Part shown: positions 41,973 through 51,344 of the stretch, piece after piece
Numbering within the stretch: position 1 is the stretch's first letter
Layout of the letters: every line of letters starts with the position of its first letter
NCBI GenBank assembly: GCA_029258795.1
Contig: JAPDKB010000007.1
Location: forward strand, 181,070-245,069
Origin: an archaeon
Lineage (GTDB): Archaea > EX4484-52 > WAPT01
Length of the DNA: 64,000 nucleotides
Direction: 5' to 3'
Program-made: the position numbers and the translations under genes
The notes under the pieces: model-generated
Database searches by the model: none
The model's input: the letters and a program-made list of their open reading frames with translations, nothing else
What the model was told of the DNA's origin: nothing

Positions 41973-41989
41973 TTACTACTTAATAGTAA
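41973..41989. promoter_or_regulatory. Palindrome TTACTA-N5-TAGTAA
   Basis: An inverted form of the TAGTAA box found before the RHH gene, placed between the TATA box and start codon of the 78-residue gene. Suggests control by the same regulator. Confidence 0.5.
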
Positions 41990-42081
41990 CATATTTAAAT
42001 TGTTGTTCTCCCTACCCTCTTTAATTCGACTATCAACGAACTTACAACCAAATTTAAAGCTTCTGAGCGATGTTTTTCATC

Positions 42082-42663
42082 ATGCAGGTAAAGCGTGAGA
42101 TACGGGTCGTAGGGATTGATGATGCTCCGTTCAGCTTCAAGAAGGACAAGGAGTGTTTGGTTGTTGGGGTGGTTGTGCGCGGGAAGGAATATCTGGATGG
42201 TGTGCTCTCCTGCAGAATAAAAGTTGATGGGATGGACGCAACAGAGAAATTTGCGGACATGATCAACTACTCCCATTTCAAGGACCAGCTACGTGCCATC
42301 TTTCTGGATGGAATTTCCTATGCTGGATTCAACATGGTGAACATAAAGGAGCTCTATGAGATGACAGGCATTCCTGTGATAGTGATAATAAGGAAGATGC
42401 CAAACAAGCATGAGTTCATTGAAGCGATGAAGCGGCTGGATGACTGGGAGGAAAGGGTTAAAGCGGTGGAGGTTGCCGGGGAGATTAAAAAGATGGTCAA
42501 CAAGAAAGGTACGATCTACTTTCAGCACCACGGCTGTGATGAGAAGAAGGCGAGAGAGTTGATAAAGAAGAGCATAAAAAGGGCAGCAATACCGGAATGC
42601 TTGAGAATGGCTCATCTTATAGCGAGAGGAATCGTGGAAGGGGAGAGCGGGAGAGGAAGGTGA
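42082..42663 (+). CDS. DUF99 (endonuclease dU-like) family protein
   Basis: Archaeal DUF99 protein, about 193 residues. Marks: IRVVGIDDAPFSF at the start, LVVGVVVRGKEYLDGVL, FLDGISYAGFNMVN and the late IPECLRMAHLIARGI. Pfam lists the family as endonuclease dU, implying a cut at deoxyuridine in DNA; I rely on family knowledge for that. ATG 42082 is 27 nt from the centre of an AAATTTAAAG box (42050-42059), hence leaderless; the frame start at 42070 is less likely. Confidence 0.82.
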   Translation: MQVKREIRVVGIDDAPFSFKKDKECLVVGVVVRGKEYLDGVLSCRIKVDGMDATEKFADMINYSHFKDQLRAIFLDGISYAGFNMVNIKELYEMTGIPVIVIIRKMPNKHEFIEAMKRLDDWEERVKAVEVAGEIKKMVNKKGTIYFQHHGCDEKKARELIKKSIKRAAIPECLRMAHLIARGIVEGESGRGR

Positions 42664-42672
42664 AGGTCTGAG

Positions 42673-43209
42673 TTATTCCTCATTCTTGAAGTAATTCTCC
42701 ACGATTTTCCTTATTTTGCAGAATTCGAATCTATTTTTGTATCCAGCTAAGCCCTCTCTGCCATCTATCATACATTCTCCATAGCTGATGCAATTGAGGG
42801 GATCGCCACTCACCACAAAATTTTTCGATTCGGGAGTTTTCTTCACGAAGATTGTACAGGTGTACCTCTTTCTTCTTGTCTTCTGTATTGGATCAACATC
42901 AAGATTAACATCTGCTATAGCTTCTGCAGCGTTGCAGAGACCTTCCAGAAATCTGTTCATCATTCTCTCAACAATCCCTCCATTTTCTCCATGGATCTCT
43001 TCCAAATAAACATCCATACTCATACTCTTGGTCTCGTAACCCTCTCCTTTTTCCTGCAACACACTCTTTCCAACAGGGTTGGCGTATTTGTTTTCTATTT
43101 TGCTACGCAGCACAAGATTGCAATAACTTCTGCATCTCTGCACGTACTCATTCTCTATGATTTCCTTCAGAATTCTGTAAAGATCCTCCTTGCTTACCTC
43201 GAGCTTCAT
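42673..43209 (-). CDS. Cys-rich uncharacterised protein
   Basis: A 178-residue protein with cysteines at 26, 30, 92, 118, 140, 146 and about 164. It opens with a strand-helix (KLEVSKEDLYRILKEI) and contains CISYGEC, spaced C-x5-C like CYREGFC and CYRKGEC in the two proteins at 30939 and 31482. It may be a distant, larger relative of them. No known family. Lies between DUF99 (convergent, 9-nt gap) and the methylthiotransferase (divergent). Confidence 0.55.
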   Translation of the reverse strand: MKLEVSKEDLYRILKEIIENEYVQRCRSYCNLVLRSKIENKYANPVGKSVLQEKGEGYETKSMSMDVYLEEIHGENGGIVERMMNRFLEGLCNAAEAIADVNLDVDPIQKTRRKRYTCTIFVKKTPESKNFVVSGDPLNCISYGECMIDGREGLAGYKNRFEFCKIRKIVENYFKNEE

Positions 43210-43260
43210 GAGCGTTATTTCGCATCAAATTTTAATTTTTCATCGCAAAACTCCGGAAAC

Positions 43261-44580
43261 ATGGAAAGGGAGAAGAGCGAAGCCAGAATTTACGTGGAAA
43301 CATACGGATGCGCTGTTAACAGGAGCGATGCGGAGATAATGAAGGGCTTGCTAGTCAAAGCTGGCTTTAAGCTCGTGGATAGCTGGCAAAGTGCTGATGT
43401 TGTCATCATCAACACATGTATAGTCAAGCAAGCGACGATGAGCAGAATGCTTGCCCGTATAAGATTCTTCACCCAAAACTTCAGGCCGGAGAGAGTGGTG
43501 GTTGCCGGCTGCATATCCAAACCTTTCGGCAAGAAGGTAAAGGAAATAAATCCGAGAGCTTCTCTTGTGGGCACTGAAGCGGTAAGTAGGATTGTGGATG
43601 CTGTGAGGGCTGTGCTTGAGGGCAAAAGAGTTGAATTTCTGGAAGGAGAGGACGTTAAGCTCAAAATGCCGCGCGTGAGAAGCAATAAGAACATAGCCAT
43701 AGTGCAGATAAGTTCTGGATGTCTAGGAGCTTGCGCTTTCTGCGCTACCAGATTTGCGAGAGGGAAATTAAGGAGCTACCCTCCGGAAGATGTGGTGGAG
43801 GATGTGAAGCAGGCCATTGAGCAGGGATGCGTGGAAATCTGGCTCACCAGTCAGGATAACGGGTGTTACGGCATGGACATAGGCACCAACTTGGCTGAGC
43901 TGTTGAAGATGATAACCTCTCAAGTTAGAGGCAGATACATGATCCGTGTGGGCATGATGAATCCTCACTTCGCAAAGCACATAATTAAAGATTTGATTCA
44001 GGCCTATCGCTCCAGAAAGATATACAAGTTCATACACGTTCCTGTGCAATCCGGCTCTGACAGAGTGCTGAGAATAATGAAAAGACAACACACTGTACAA
44101 GATTTTGTGGATGTTGTGAATGCGTTCCGCAGAGTTTTTCCCCGCGTTTCCGTGTGGACTGATATCATTGTGGGTCATCCGGGCGAGGAGGAAGATGATT
44201 TCCGTAGGACGGTTGAGCTTATGAAAAGGGTCAAGCTAGATTTTATAAATGTTTCGCGCTTTTCAAGCCACGGCATAACCGAGGCAAGCAAGCTTGTTCA
44301 GCCACCAAGTCAGGTGAAGAAGGAGAGAAGCAGAATTATGACCAAGCTGATGAGACAGCTCTCATATGAGAGAAACAGGGAGTGGGTTGGGTGGAAAGGC
44401 GTTGTGCTCGTGACGGATTACGACACGAGCAAGAAGAACTGGATAGCCCACAACTACGCCTACAAGCAGGTGATCATAAAGGATGAAAATAAGGAGCTTA
44501 AGCTGGATGGAAAGTTCGTGAAGGTGAAGATTGTGGATGCGGGGCACGCACATCTTGAGGGGGTGATCGTGAATGAGTGA
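43261..44580 (+). CDS. tRNA t6A37 methylthiotransferase (CDKAL1/e-MtaB type)
   Basis: Radical-SAM enzyme adding a methylthio group to t6A37 of tRNA. N-terminal UPF0004 domain from RIYVETYGCAVNRSDAE with cysteines for a second Fe-S cluster (TYGC, INTC, VAGC). The radical SAM motif is SSGCLGACAFCATR (C-x3-C-x2-C). A barrel with HVPVQSGSDRVLRIMKRQH follows, and a TRAM domain closes the protein. ATG 43261 (439 residues) is chosen; upstream frame to 42991 is antisense to another gene. Overlaps the HIT gene by 8 nt. Confidence 0.92.
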   Translation: MEREKSEARIYVETYGCAVNRSDAEIMKGLLVKAGFKLVDSWQSADVVIINTCIVKQATMSRMLARIRFFTQNFRPERVVVAGCISKPFGKKVKEINPRASLVGTEAVSRIVDAVRAVLEGKRVEFLEGEDVKLKMPRVRSNKNIAIVQISSGCLGACAFCATRFARGKLRSYPPEDVVEDVKQAIEQGCVEIWLTSQDNGCYGMDIGTNLAELLKMITSQVRGRYMIRVGMMNPHFAKHIIKDLIQAYRSRKIYKFIHVPVQSGSDRVLRIMKRQHTVQDFVDVVNAFRRVFPRVSVWTDIIVGHPGEEEDDFRRTVELMKRVKLDFINVSRFSSHGITEASKLVQPPSQVKKERSRIMTKLMRQLSYERNREWVGWKGVVLVTDYDTSKKNWIAHNYAYKQVIIKDENKELKLDGKFVKVKIVDAGHAHLEGVIVNE

Positions 44581-44983
44581 GAATTGTGATGGAAAATGTG
44601 TCTTCTGCACCATCCTGAAAGAGAGGAGAGATGAAATTGTGGTTGAAAACGAGCACTGCTTTGCAATCTTTGACAAATATCCTGCTTCTGCAGGTCACAT
44701 GCTGGTAGTGCCAAAAAGGCACGTTTCATCCTTCTTCGAGCTGGATGAAAGGGAGGTTGTGGATGCTTATAACCTCACCAAACGGGTTAAAGCTCTGCTG
44801 GACGAGAAATACAGACCGGATGGCTATAACGTCGGTGTCAACGTTGGTGGCGCAGCAGGCCAGACCATCTGGCATGTGCACATTCACGTCATTCCCCGCT
44901 ACCTCGAAGATGTTAATAACCCAACTGGTGGTGTGAGAAACGTGATTCCGGGGAAGGGAGATTATACGAGGCTGCGAGATTAA
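44573..44983 (+). CDS. HIT family nucleotide hydrolase
   Basis: A 136-residue histidine-triad protein; such enzymes cleave AMP-linked small molecules. The triad HVHIHVIP is at residues 101-108, and CVFC near the start with His 50 forms the zinc site seen in many HIT proteins. GHMLVVPKRHV is a further signature. ATG 44573 overlaps the previous stop; co-translated with the tRNA methylthiotransferase. Confidence 0.92.
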   Translation: MSENCDGKCVFCTILKERRDEIVVENEHCFAIFDKYPASAGHMLVVPKRHVSSFFELDEREVVDAYNLTKRVKALLDEKYRPDGYNVGVNVGGAAGQTIWHVHIHVIPRYLEDVNNPTGGVRNVIPGKGDYTRLRD

Positions 44984-45915
44984 CTATTGGCTGGCTTAGG
45001 CAGATTTTTCACCCATTCATCCAGCTTTTCCAGCACGCTTCGAGGGGTTTGATTTTGCAGATATTGCACAATATCTTCATCTTCAAGCATCTCCCTGGTT
45101 AAGGGCAGGGCAATGCCGTCAACTGTCCTCGCATCCTTCATGTGCAGCGAGAAGGGACATCTTGCAAGCTTACCGCTTGGTGTCTGGCTCGGATCAACGA
45201 CTATGCGATCATGTCCCTTCTCGTGCCCACCAATCACAGGCAGTCCCGTTCTCTCCCGAACCTTTCTGACCCACGGGTTGAGAAGGTTGAAGAGAGAGGG
45301 GGTGGTTTTGGAATAGCTCAAATACTTGTCGTAGAAAGAGTGGTCAAGCTGCCTTTCAGGAAAGATGTAGAGATGGAAGGACGAGCCGGTCCACATCGCA
45401 AAAAGTTTAAAATCACCCACAAGCTTCCTGAAATTTTCATCGCTTTCCACTTCCTCCCACAGGGCAATAGCAACCTTCCTCGCATCTTCCGCTGCTATCC
45501 CCTTACCCCTGTCTATATCTATGAAGATCCTTTCTATCGGCTTGTCCTTGCCCTCGCCGTTTGTGGCATAATAATAATCCGCGAGCTTCCTCGGAGGAAA
45601 GTAGCTCCAAGCTTTAGCTTCTGCCTCACTCAACCTTTCCTTCACCTCTCCTAGGTGCTTCTCCCTCAGCCTCAAGAAATTGATATTGCTTGAGAGAGAT
45701 GCCATCTCCTCCACACTTAACTTCGGGAGCTTGGAGCCCCTCTTCAGTATGAGCGGTCCATCAGGTATCCATATTTTGGATGCGAGCTCCTTTCCAGAAA
45801 GGAAATTCTCCAGCCGGGTTGAAACCACAGCATAATAAGGCAGGACATCCAGAAATCCAAATGGTCTGAGCACATCCTCGCTCTCCAATAAAATTTCAAG
45901 CAACTCATCCGTCAT
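44980..45915 (-). CDS. Archaeo-eukaryotic primase superfamily protein (stand-alone)
   Basis: A 311-residue protein with the three motifs of the AEP superfamily: IFIDIDRG (Asp 133, Asp 135), GSSFHLYIF (Ser 179-x-His 181) and RIVVDPSQTPSGKLARCPFS (Asp 241). It does not match the replicative PriS pattern and is closer in look to LigD-type polymerase/primase domains. No PriL, ligase or helicase domain is attached or adjacent. Roles in repair or in a mobile element are both possible. It overlaps the HIT gene's stop on the opposite strand by 4 nt. Confidence 0.75.
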   Translation of the reverse strand: MTDELLEILLESEDVLRPFGFLDVLPYYAVVSTRLENFLSGKELASKIWIPDGPLILKRGSKLPKLSVEEMASLSSNINFLRLREKHLGEVKERLSEAEAKAWSYFPPRKLADYYYATNGEGKDKPIERIFIDIDRGKGIAAEDARKVAIALWEEVESDENFRKLVGDFKLFAMWTGSSFHLYIFPERQLDHSFYDKYLSYSKTTPSLFNLLNPWVRKVRERTGLPVIGGHEKGHDRIVVDPSQTPSGKLARCPFSLHMKDARTVDGIALPLTREMLEDEDIVQYLQNQTPRSVLEKLDEWVKNLPKPANS

Positions 45916-45951
45916 TACCCATATATTTGTTTCTATTCAAATTTATGTGTT

Positions 45952-46638
45952 ATGAACACTCAGGCAATGCAGCTTGTGAATGTCTGGAAGATCTACGAGC
46001 CCAGCAGCAGAGTAAGAGTTGAAGCGCTGAGAGGCGTTAACCTGTCCATAAAGCGGGGAGAGATGCTTGCCATAATGGGTCCGAGTGGCTCGGGCAAGAG
46101 CACGCTCATGTACATAATGGGGTGTCTGGACAGACCCACTAAAGGGAAGGTGCTGATTAAAGGAAAGGATGTGTCAAAGCTGGATGATGATGCTCTCTCC
46201 CAAATAAGGCGCGAGTACATCGGCTTCGTGTTTCAGGCGTACAATCTCATCGCTAACCTTACTGCTCTGGAAAACGTCATGCTGCCGATGGCTTTCAGGG
46301 GGGTGGTCGGGGAAGAAGCGGAGAAGAAAGCGCTCGAGCTGCTCAGAATGGTTGGTATGGAAAAGCGTGCAAACCACAGGCCAAAAGAGCTGAGTGGTGG
46401 TGAGCAGCAGCGTGTGGCAATAGCTAGAGCTCTGGCTAACGATCCGGAAGTGATACTTGCGGATGAACCCACTGGCAACCTTGACAGCAAGAACACAGAG
46501 CAGATTATGGAGCTCTTTGAAAAGTTAAATAAAGAAAAAAACAAAACAATAGTTGTGGTAACACACGATGAAGCATGGGAAGAACATGTTGAAAGGGTGC
46601 TGAGAATAAAAGACGGTAAGATAGTTGAGGAGGTGTGA
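45952..46638 (+). CDS. ABC transporter ATP-binding protein (LolD/MacB type)
   Basis: A 228-residue ATPase: Walker [10 protein letters not shown] near residue 43, signature [15 protein letters not shown] near 142, Walker [13 protein letters not shown], and the switch His in VVVTHD. The family pairs with FtsX/MacB-type permeases for lipoprotein or peptide export. It heads an operon with a secreted protein (46642) and such a permease (47888). Confidence 0.92.
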   Translation: MNTQAMQLVNVWKIYEPSSRVRVEALRGVNLSIKRGEMLAIMGPSGSGKSTLMYIMGCLDRPTKGKVLIKGKDVSKLDDDALSQIRREYIGFVFQAYNLIANLTALENVMLPMAFRGVVGEEAEKKALELLRMVGMEKRANHRPKELSGGEQQRVAIARALANDPEVILADEPTGNLDSKNTEQIMELFEKLNKEKNKTIVVVTHDEAWEEHVERVLRIKDGKIVEEV

Positions 46639-46641
46639 AAG

Positions 46642-47868
46642 ATGAGAAATGTGCTTTTAATTTTGGCGTTTATGGGAATGGTGTTGGCTTTTGTTCCATG
46701 CTCAGCGGCGCAGAGCAGCGTTGCTCTTGAAGTTAGCGTGACCAAATACGAGCCATATCCCGCTGTGCCCGGCAACTACGTTGATGTGTGGATAAGTGTG
46801 AAAAATGTTGGAATGGCGGCTGCTCCTGATGCTGAGCTTGAGGTATTGGAAGCGTTTCCCTTCTCGAAGCTTGAAGGTTATGAATACACATGGCATGTTG
46901 GTAGGCTCAGTCCGGGGGAAAGCGCGGTTAAGATGTTCCGGCTGGCTGTTGACAGGAATGCTGTAGCGGGAGCGAACAAGCTGAAGGTTAAGTACACTTC
47001 TGACACTTCCTCCGATGTCTGGGTGGTTAAAGAGTTGGATGTGGAGGTACAGCCCTACCAGTCCTTCATCTCCATCGAGGAGGTTAAGGTGAATGGCACG
47101 CCTTATCCCGGCACCACGTCGGAGCTCGTTTTGAAAGTAAAGAATGGCGCGTCAGCATACCTGAAAAATGTTAGGCTTACTCTCTCTCCCCTTGTGGAGG
47201 AAAATGCTAGGATAGTGCCTTTGGGTGCTTCAACAAAGGTCATTGATGTTATGGCTCCGCTTGAGGAGAAGGAATTGGTTTTCTCCCTTGCAATCGATTC
47301 GGGAACAAAAGCAGGGGTGTATGTGCTCCCGCTTTCCATATCATATTATGATGAAGCAGGCACGATTTACACACAGAACGAGAATGTGGGGGTGGTGGTT
47401 AATGGAAAACCTCAGCTCAAGGTGGTGGTTGAAAGCTCAAACGATTATGTTGTGAGAGGCAGGATAAACGATTTGCGCGTATCCGTCATAAACACTGGCA
47501 CAGTTGATGCGGAGTTCGTTGAGGTGAGGGTTGGAAACTCTGAGGATTTCGTGGTTCTCGGAGAGAGCGAAAAGTATATCGGCAGTGTGGAAAGTGACGA
47601 TAAGGAGACGTTTGTGGTAAATTCCTATGTCTATCCTAATGCCCATAAGAACATGGTGGTGCCTATCCATCTAGAATACATGGACGTTATGGGCTCAAAA
47701 TATGTGGAAGATAGGAATGTAGTTGTCAAAACCTATTCCATGGAAGAGCTTGTGAAGTATGGTGCCACCAATGAAACCCACTCCAAGTACATATATCTAG
47801 TCATCTTTCTCCTCGTGCTCTACTTTGCATGGAGGAAGGGCTGGCTAACTAAAAAGAAGAGAAAGTGA
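46642..47868 (+). CDS. Surface protein with CARDB/NEW3-like domains
   Basis: Signal peptide of about 25 residues ([19 protein letters not shown]), then three or so beta-sandwich modules of the CARDB/COG1361 kind ([28 protein letters not shown]-like and [19 protein letters not shown]). One C-terminal membrane helix ([15 protein letters not shown]) has a basic tail [11 protein letters not shown]-like. It is sandwiched between an ABC ATPase and an FtsX-type permease with 3- and 19-nt gaps, so it is probably the extracellular partner of that transporter. Confidence 0.82.
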   Translation: MRNVLLILAFMGMVLAFVPCSAAQSSVALEVSVTKYEPYPAVPGNYVDVWISVKNVGMAAAPDAELEVLEAFPFSKLEGYEYTWHVGRLSPGESAVKMFRLAVDRNAVAGANKLKVKYTSDTSSDVWVVKELDVEVQPYQSFISIEEVKVNGTPYPGTTSELVLKVKNGASAYLKNVRLTLSPLVEENARIVPLGASTKVIDVMAPLEEKELVFSLAIDSGTKAGVYVLPLSISYYDEAGTIYTQNENVGVVVNGKPQLKVVVESSNDYVVRGRINDLRVSVINTGTVDAEFVEVRVGNSEDFVVLGESEKYIGSVESDDKETFVVNSYVYPNAHKNMVVPIHLEYMDVMGSKYVEDRNVVVKTYSMEELVKYGATNETHSKYIYLVIFLLVLYFAWRKGWLTKKKRK

Positions 47869-47887
47869 TGATAACAAAGTGGATAGC

Positions 47888-49105
47888 ATGCTGAGAACGC
47901 TTTTCACGATAGCTCTCAGGAACCTTTTCACCAGAAGAAAGAGGAGTTTTCTCACAATCATAGGGATCTTCATAGGCATAACTGCCGTTGTCGCCCTCAT
48001 TTCCCTGGGAAAAGGTATGGAGGAAGCCATATTAGGTCAGTTTGAAAGGATGGGTTCTGATGTCATAACTGTAATTGCTCTTTCTGGTGGAGCGGCAACA
48101 CCTATGGCATCGCTTATATCACCCACACCTCTAACTGATAAAGATGCGAAACTCATAGAATCCATAAATGGCGTGGAAAGGGTGAGCAGATGGGCTCTCA
48201 TGCCGGATGCCGTGTTCATTGATGGGGAGCGTGTCGACACATTTGTGACAGGGGTGGATCCAGAAAACATAGATTTGCTGATAGGCGAGACCAAATGGAA
48301 AATAATAGCGGGGAGGAATCTTGAGAAGGGTGATAAGTATAGAGCTATTATGGGTTATGATTTTTATTCCGGCTTTGGTGTGCCGAAGCTCGAGATATAC
48401 GACAAGATTGTGATAAGAGGACACGAGTTCCGTGTTGTGGGCTTCATCGAAAAAGTCGGTAACAGGCAGGATGACAGAAGTATAATCATTCCGCTTGACA
48501 CGATGAGGGAGATGTACGGGATGGAGGACAGGCTCAGCCTGATATACATAAAGGTTATGGATGGGTATGATGTGGATGAGGTTGCTGAGAGAATAAGAGA
48601 AGAGTTGCGCGATAAGAGAAATGAAAAGGAAGGTCATGAAACGTTTCAGGTGTCAACCGCCAAAGAGCTGCTGGAAATTGTGGGTAGAGTCCTTGCAATA
48701 GTGCAGGCGGTTCTTGTGGGTATAGCAGCCATTTCCCTCCTTGTTGGAGGAGTGGGTATAATGAATACCATGTATACTTCAACACTGGAGAGAACGAAAG
48801 ACATAGGTATAATGAAAGCTGTAGGGGCAAGGAAACGGGATATCCTGCTCATCTTTTTATTCGAATCCGGGCTGCTGGGGTTACTTGGTGGGGTGATTGG
48901 TGTGATAGCCGGACTTTTCTTGGCCAAGGTAGTGGAAATTGGCGCAGCAGCCTATTATGGCTTTGAGCTGATAAAAGCATCCTACAATCCCTTTTTGATA
49001 GGTGGGGCTCTGCTCTTCTCCTTCTTCGTGGGAGCAATAGCGGGGTTCATCCCCGCCAAAAACGCTGCAGAGCTTGACCCCGTTGAGGCTTTGAGGTATG
49101 AGTGA
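47888..49105 (+). CDS. MacB/FtsX-type ABC permease
   Basis: About 405 residues. A first membrane helix (FLTIIGIFIGITAVVALISLG) after a basic start, a large extracellular MacB_PCD-like domain (residues 45-250) and three C-terminal helices of the FtsX domain (VGIAAISLLVGGVGIMNTM, GLLGLLGGVIGVIAGLFLA, ALLFSFFVGAIAGFIPA), ending with the typical ELDPVEALRYE. ATG 47888 is preferred over GTG 47879. The following ATPase gene overlaps its end by 8 nt. Confidence 0.92.
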   Translation: MLRTLFTIALRNLFTRRKRSFLTIIGIFIGITAVVALISLGKGMEEAILGQFERMGSDVITVIALSGGAATPMASLISPTPLTDKDAKLIESINGVERVSRWALMPDAVFIDGERVDTFVTGVDPENIDLLIGETKWKIIAGRNLEKGDKYRAIMGYDFYSGFGVPKLEIYDKIVIRGHEFRVVGFIEKVGNRQDDRSIIIPLDTMREMYGMEDRLSLIYIKVMDGYDVDEVAERIREELRDKRNEKEGHETFQVSTAKELLEIVGRVLAIVQAVLVGIAAISLLVGGVGIMNTMYTSTLERTKDIGIMKAVGARKRDILLIFLFESGLLGLLGGVIGVIAGLFLAKVVEIGAAAYYGFELIKASYNPFLIGGALLFSFFVGAIAGFIPAKNAAELDPVEALRYE

Positions 49106-50072
49106 GCCATTAAAAAATCTTTCCTCCCAACAGAAATGCATGTTCTTTCGGAAAAAGAAGAGGAGAATCGTGCTGGAAACTCGGAAACTGAGGTATGGAT
49201 ACAGAGATAAAGACGTGCTGAAGGGCATTGATTTGAGTGTGAAAGCAGGTACAATTCTTGCTCTCATAGGGCCGAGCGGTTCTGGCAAGAGCACCCTGCT
49301 GAAAATACTTACCGGAGAACTGAAAAAGAGAAAAGGTGTGGTGAAGAAAAAAAGGCGCTTTCTCTTCCCGCTTCCCATCGGTTATGTTCCGCAGGAGCTG
49401 GCGCTCCTTCCAAACTTAACACTGCGCGAGAATGTGAGGATTTTTGGAAACTTGTATGGGTTGAGTGGAAAGGAAGCGGAAAAAAGAGGGATTAAGCTGG
49501 CAAGCATGCTGAACATGCGAGATTTGATGGATAGGAGGATAAAAAACATGTCCGGAGGGCAGAGGGTGAGAGCCAACGTCATGTGCTCTGTCTTGCATGA
49601 CCCTACAATCATCCTTGCTGATGAACCGTTTACCGGGCTTGACTTCAACAACAGAATCTTGCTGTGGAAATTTTTGCTCAAGATGAAGAAGAAAGGCAAG
49701 GCGATAGTGCTTACTACCCACAACCTGAATGAAGCTGAGAAATTCTGCGATGAGATTGTGATTCTCAAGCAGGGCAGGGTGCTTGTGAAGGGCAAACCTT
49801 CCTTCATCAGAGAGAAGTTGCGCGCGGGTCTGTGGCTGGAAATCGTGGTTAAAGGAAGTATTGGAAAGTTTGTGGGTGAGCTCCAGAAAATTTGTGAGAA
49901 AAACGACATGGTTCTGGTTGTTTACGATTCCTCACGATTTGCAGTGATGATGAAGGATGAAAATGAGAGGAAGAAAGTTGAATCGGTGCTGAGAAAAGCG
50001 GGCGTGGAGTTTGAGATTGTTGAGGCGAGAGTGCCGACGCTGGATGAAATATTCCTGAAGGTGGGTTCGTGA
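49098..50072 (+). CDS. ABC transporter ATP-binding protein (ABC-2 type)
   Basis: A 324-residue ATPase with Walker [10 protein letters not shown] near residue 56, signature MSGGQRVRANVM, Walker B ILADEPFTGLD and a C-terminal regulatory region typical of DrrA/NatA-like exporters. A basic N-terminal tail (FFRKKKRR) precedes the domain; ATG 49140 is an alternative start. It partners the permease that starts inside its stop codon (GTGATG). Confidence 0.9.
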   Translation: MSEPLKNLSSQQKCMFFRKKKRRIVLETRKLRYGYRDKDVLKGIDLSVKAGTILALIGPSGSGKSTLLKILTGELKKRKGVVKKKRRFLFPLPIGYVPQELALLPNLTLRENVRIFGNLYGLSGKEAEKRGIKLASMLNMRDLMDRRIKNMSGGQRVRANVMCSVLHDPTIILADEPFTGLDFNNRILLWKFLLKMKKKGKAIVLTTHNLNEAEKFCDEIVILKQGRVLVKGKPSFIREKLRAGLWLEIVVKGSIGKFVGELQKICEKNDMVLVVYDSSRFAVMMKDENERKKVESVLRKAGVEFEIVEARVPTLDEIFLKVGS

Positions 50073-51322
50073 TGCTCCACTACAAGATAGCCGGCCTCGT
50101 GAAGAAGGACTGGAAACTGCTTCTGCAGGGTAAAAGCTATCTTGCTGTTGCAGCACTCCTCCCTCTTATTCTGGGAGTTGTGTTTGTCGCTTCCACCAAG
50201 TATAATGTAAGCAACTTGAGAATTGGTGTATGTGCCGAGGATGAAAAGCAAGACATCTCCATGCTATTTCACAATGCTGAAAATGTTGGTGAGATAAGGG
50301 TTGTGCACGGAGAGAATGAGAGTTGTTCTGCGGTGCTGGAAGAGATGATAAAAAGTGGTGAGATTCATGTTGGCATAGCAGTACCACGCGGCTTTTTTGA
50401 GAACGTCAGCTCATACAGGAAAAGCAAGCTGGTCCTTATGGTGGATAACACCAAACCCGTTATGGCACGACTTGCCGAAATGGTGAGCGAGGAAATCGTT
50501 GAAAGCTCAGCTTATCAACTAAGGCAGGAGGCAAGGACCGAGCTATCCACCAGAATCGAGCTGGTAAAAGATGCGATGGAGCTGGTGGAAAGTGCGGCTC
50601 GCAATTATCCTGCAATCGTGCTGTTGCTTGAAACTATGAAGAGGAAGGTTGAAAGTGTTGAAAATGTGGACCTGGAGTTTTTCGTCACACCTGCGGAGGT
50701 TGAGGTTCATTATCTCCACCCCGAAATCGATTTGAAGGGCTCCGTGTTCATTTACCTCCTTTCCATCCTGCTCTTCTTCACAGTAGTTATGCTCTCAGCT
50801 CTTACCGTGGTGTTTGAAAGAAACAATGGCTTTTTCAGCAGGATGAGAAATGCATCCATACCTTACGCGCTCTACCTTTTAAGCAAGATGCTCGTGTTTT
50901 TCCTTTTCTCAGCGCTTCAGCTGGTGGTGCTTTTAGCTGTGTTCTTGCTTGCCGGTGCTTCCCTTCCGTTGTGGAACCTCGCCTCCTTCACAAATATGAT
51001 TGCTGCGATAGCATTCATATCATTTATATACGCTCTTATTGGCGTTATCATAGGCAATGTGGTGAAGGAGAGTGGGGAAGCTGTGCTCGCAACGCTTTTA
51101 CTTGCGCTTCCCATGACCTTCATGACTCACCTCTTTTATCCCCTTGATCTTCTCTCACCAAAAGTGTACAAGTTCGTCATGCTCATGCCCATAAACTATA
51201 GTAACTACCTGCTGAACAGCGCGCTCACAGCTGTCAAGCTCCCGCTTGAAAGTGTTATGTGGATGTTGATTGTTCTCTTTCTTGCAGCACATGTGAGCTG
51301 TGCTCTCTCAAGGAAGACGTGA
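50069..51322 (+). CDS. ABC-2 type permease
   Basis: About 417 residues. One membrane helix near 20-40, an extracellular domain to about residue 225 (VHYLHPEIDLKG at its end), then five membrane helices (VFIYLLSILLFFTVVMLSAL, then SKMLVFFLFSALQLVVLLAV and others), the ABC2_membrane_3 layout. Starts at GTG 50069 or ATG 50072, overlapping the ATPase stop. Substrate unknown. Confidence 0.9.
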   Translation: MMLHYKIAGLVKKDWKLLLQGKSYLAVAALLPLILGVVFVASTKYNVSNLRIGVCAEDEKQDISMLFHNAENVGEIRVVHGENESCSAVLEEMIKSGEIHVGIAVPRGFFENVSSYRKSKLVLMVDNTKPVMARLAEMVSEEIVESSAYQLRQEARTELSTRIELVKDAMELVESAARNYPAIVLLLETMKRKVESVENVDLEFFVTPAEVEVHYLHPEIDLKGSVFIYLLSILLFFTVVMLSALTVVFERNNGFFSRMRNASIPYALYLLSKMLVFFLFSALQLVVLLAVFLLAGASLPLWNLASFTNMIAAIAFISFIYALIGVIIGNVVKESGEAVLATLLLALPMTFMTHLFYPLDLLSPKVYKFVMLMPINYSNYLLNSALTAVKLPLESVMWMLIVLFLAAHVSCALSRKT

Positions 51323-51344
51323 AGGAGCTGAAGGGTGGTGAAGC

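Noticed and set aside
42716-42735. ATTCGAATC resembling a tRNA T-loop
   Set aside because: No acceptor stem or anticodon arm around it; it lies in a coding region.
42991-43260. N-terminal extension of the methylthiotransferase
   Set aside because: Overlaps an oppositely oriented gene, and the conserved protein begins shortly after ATG 43261.
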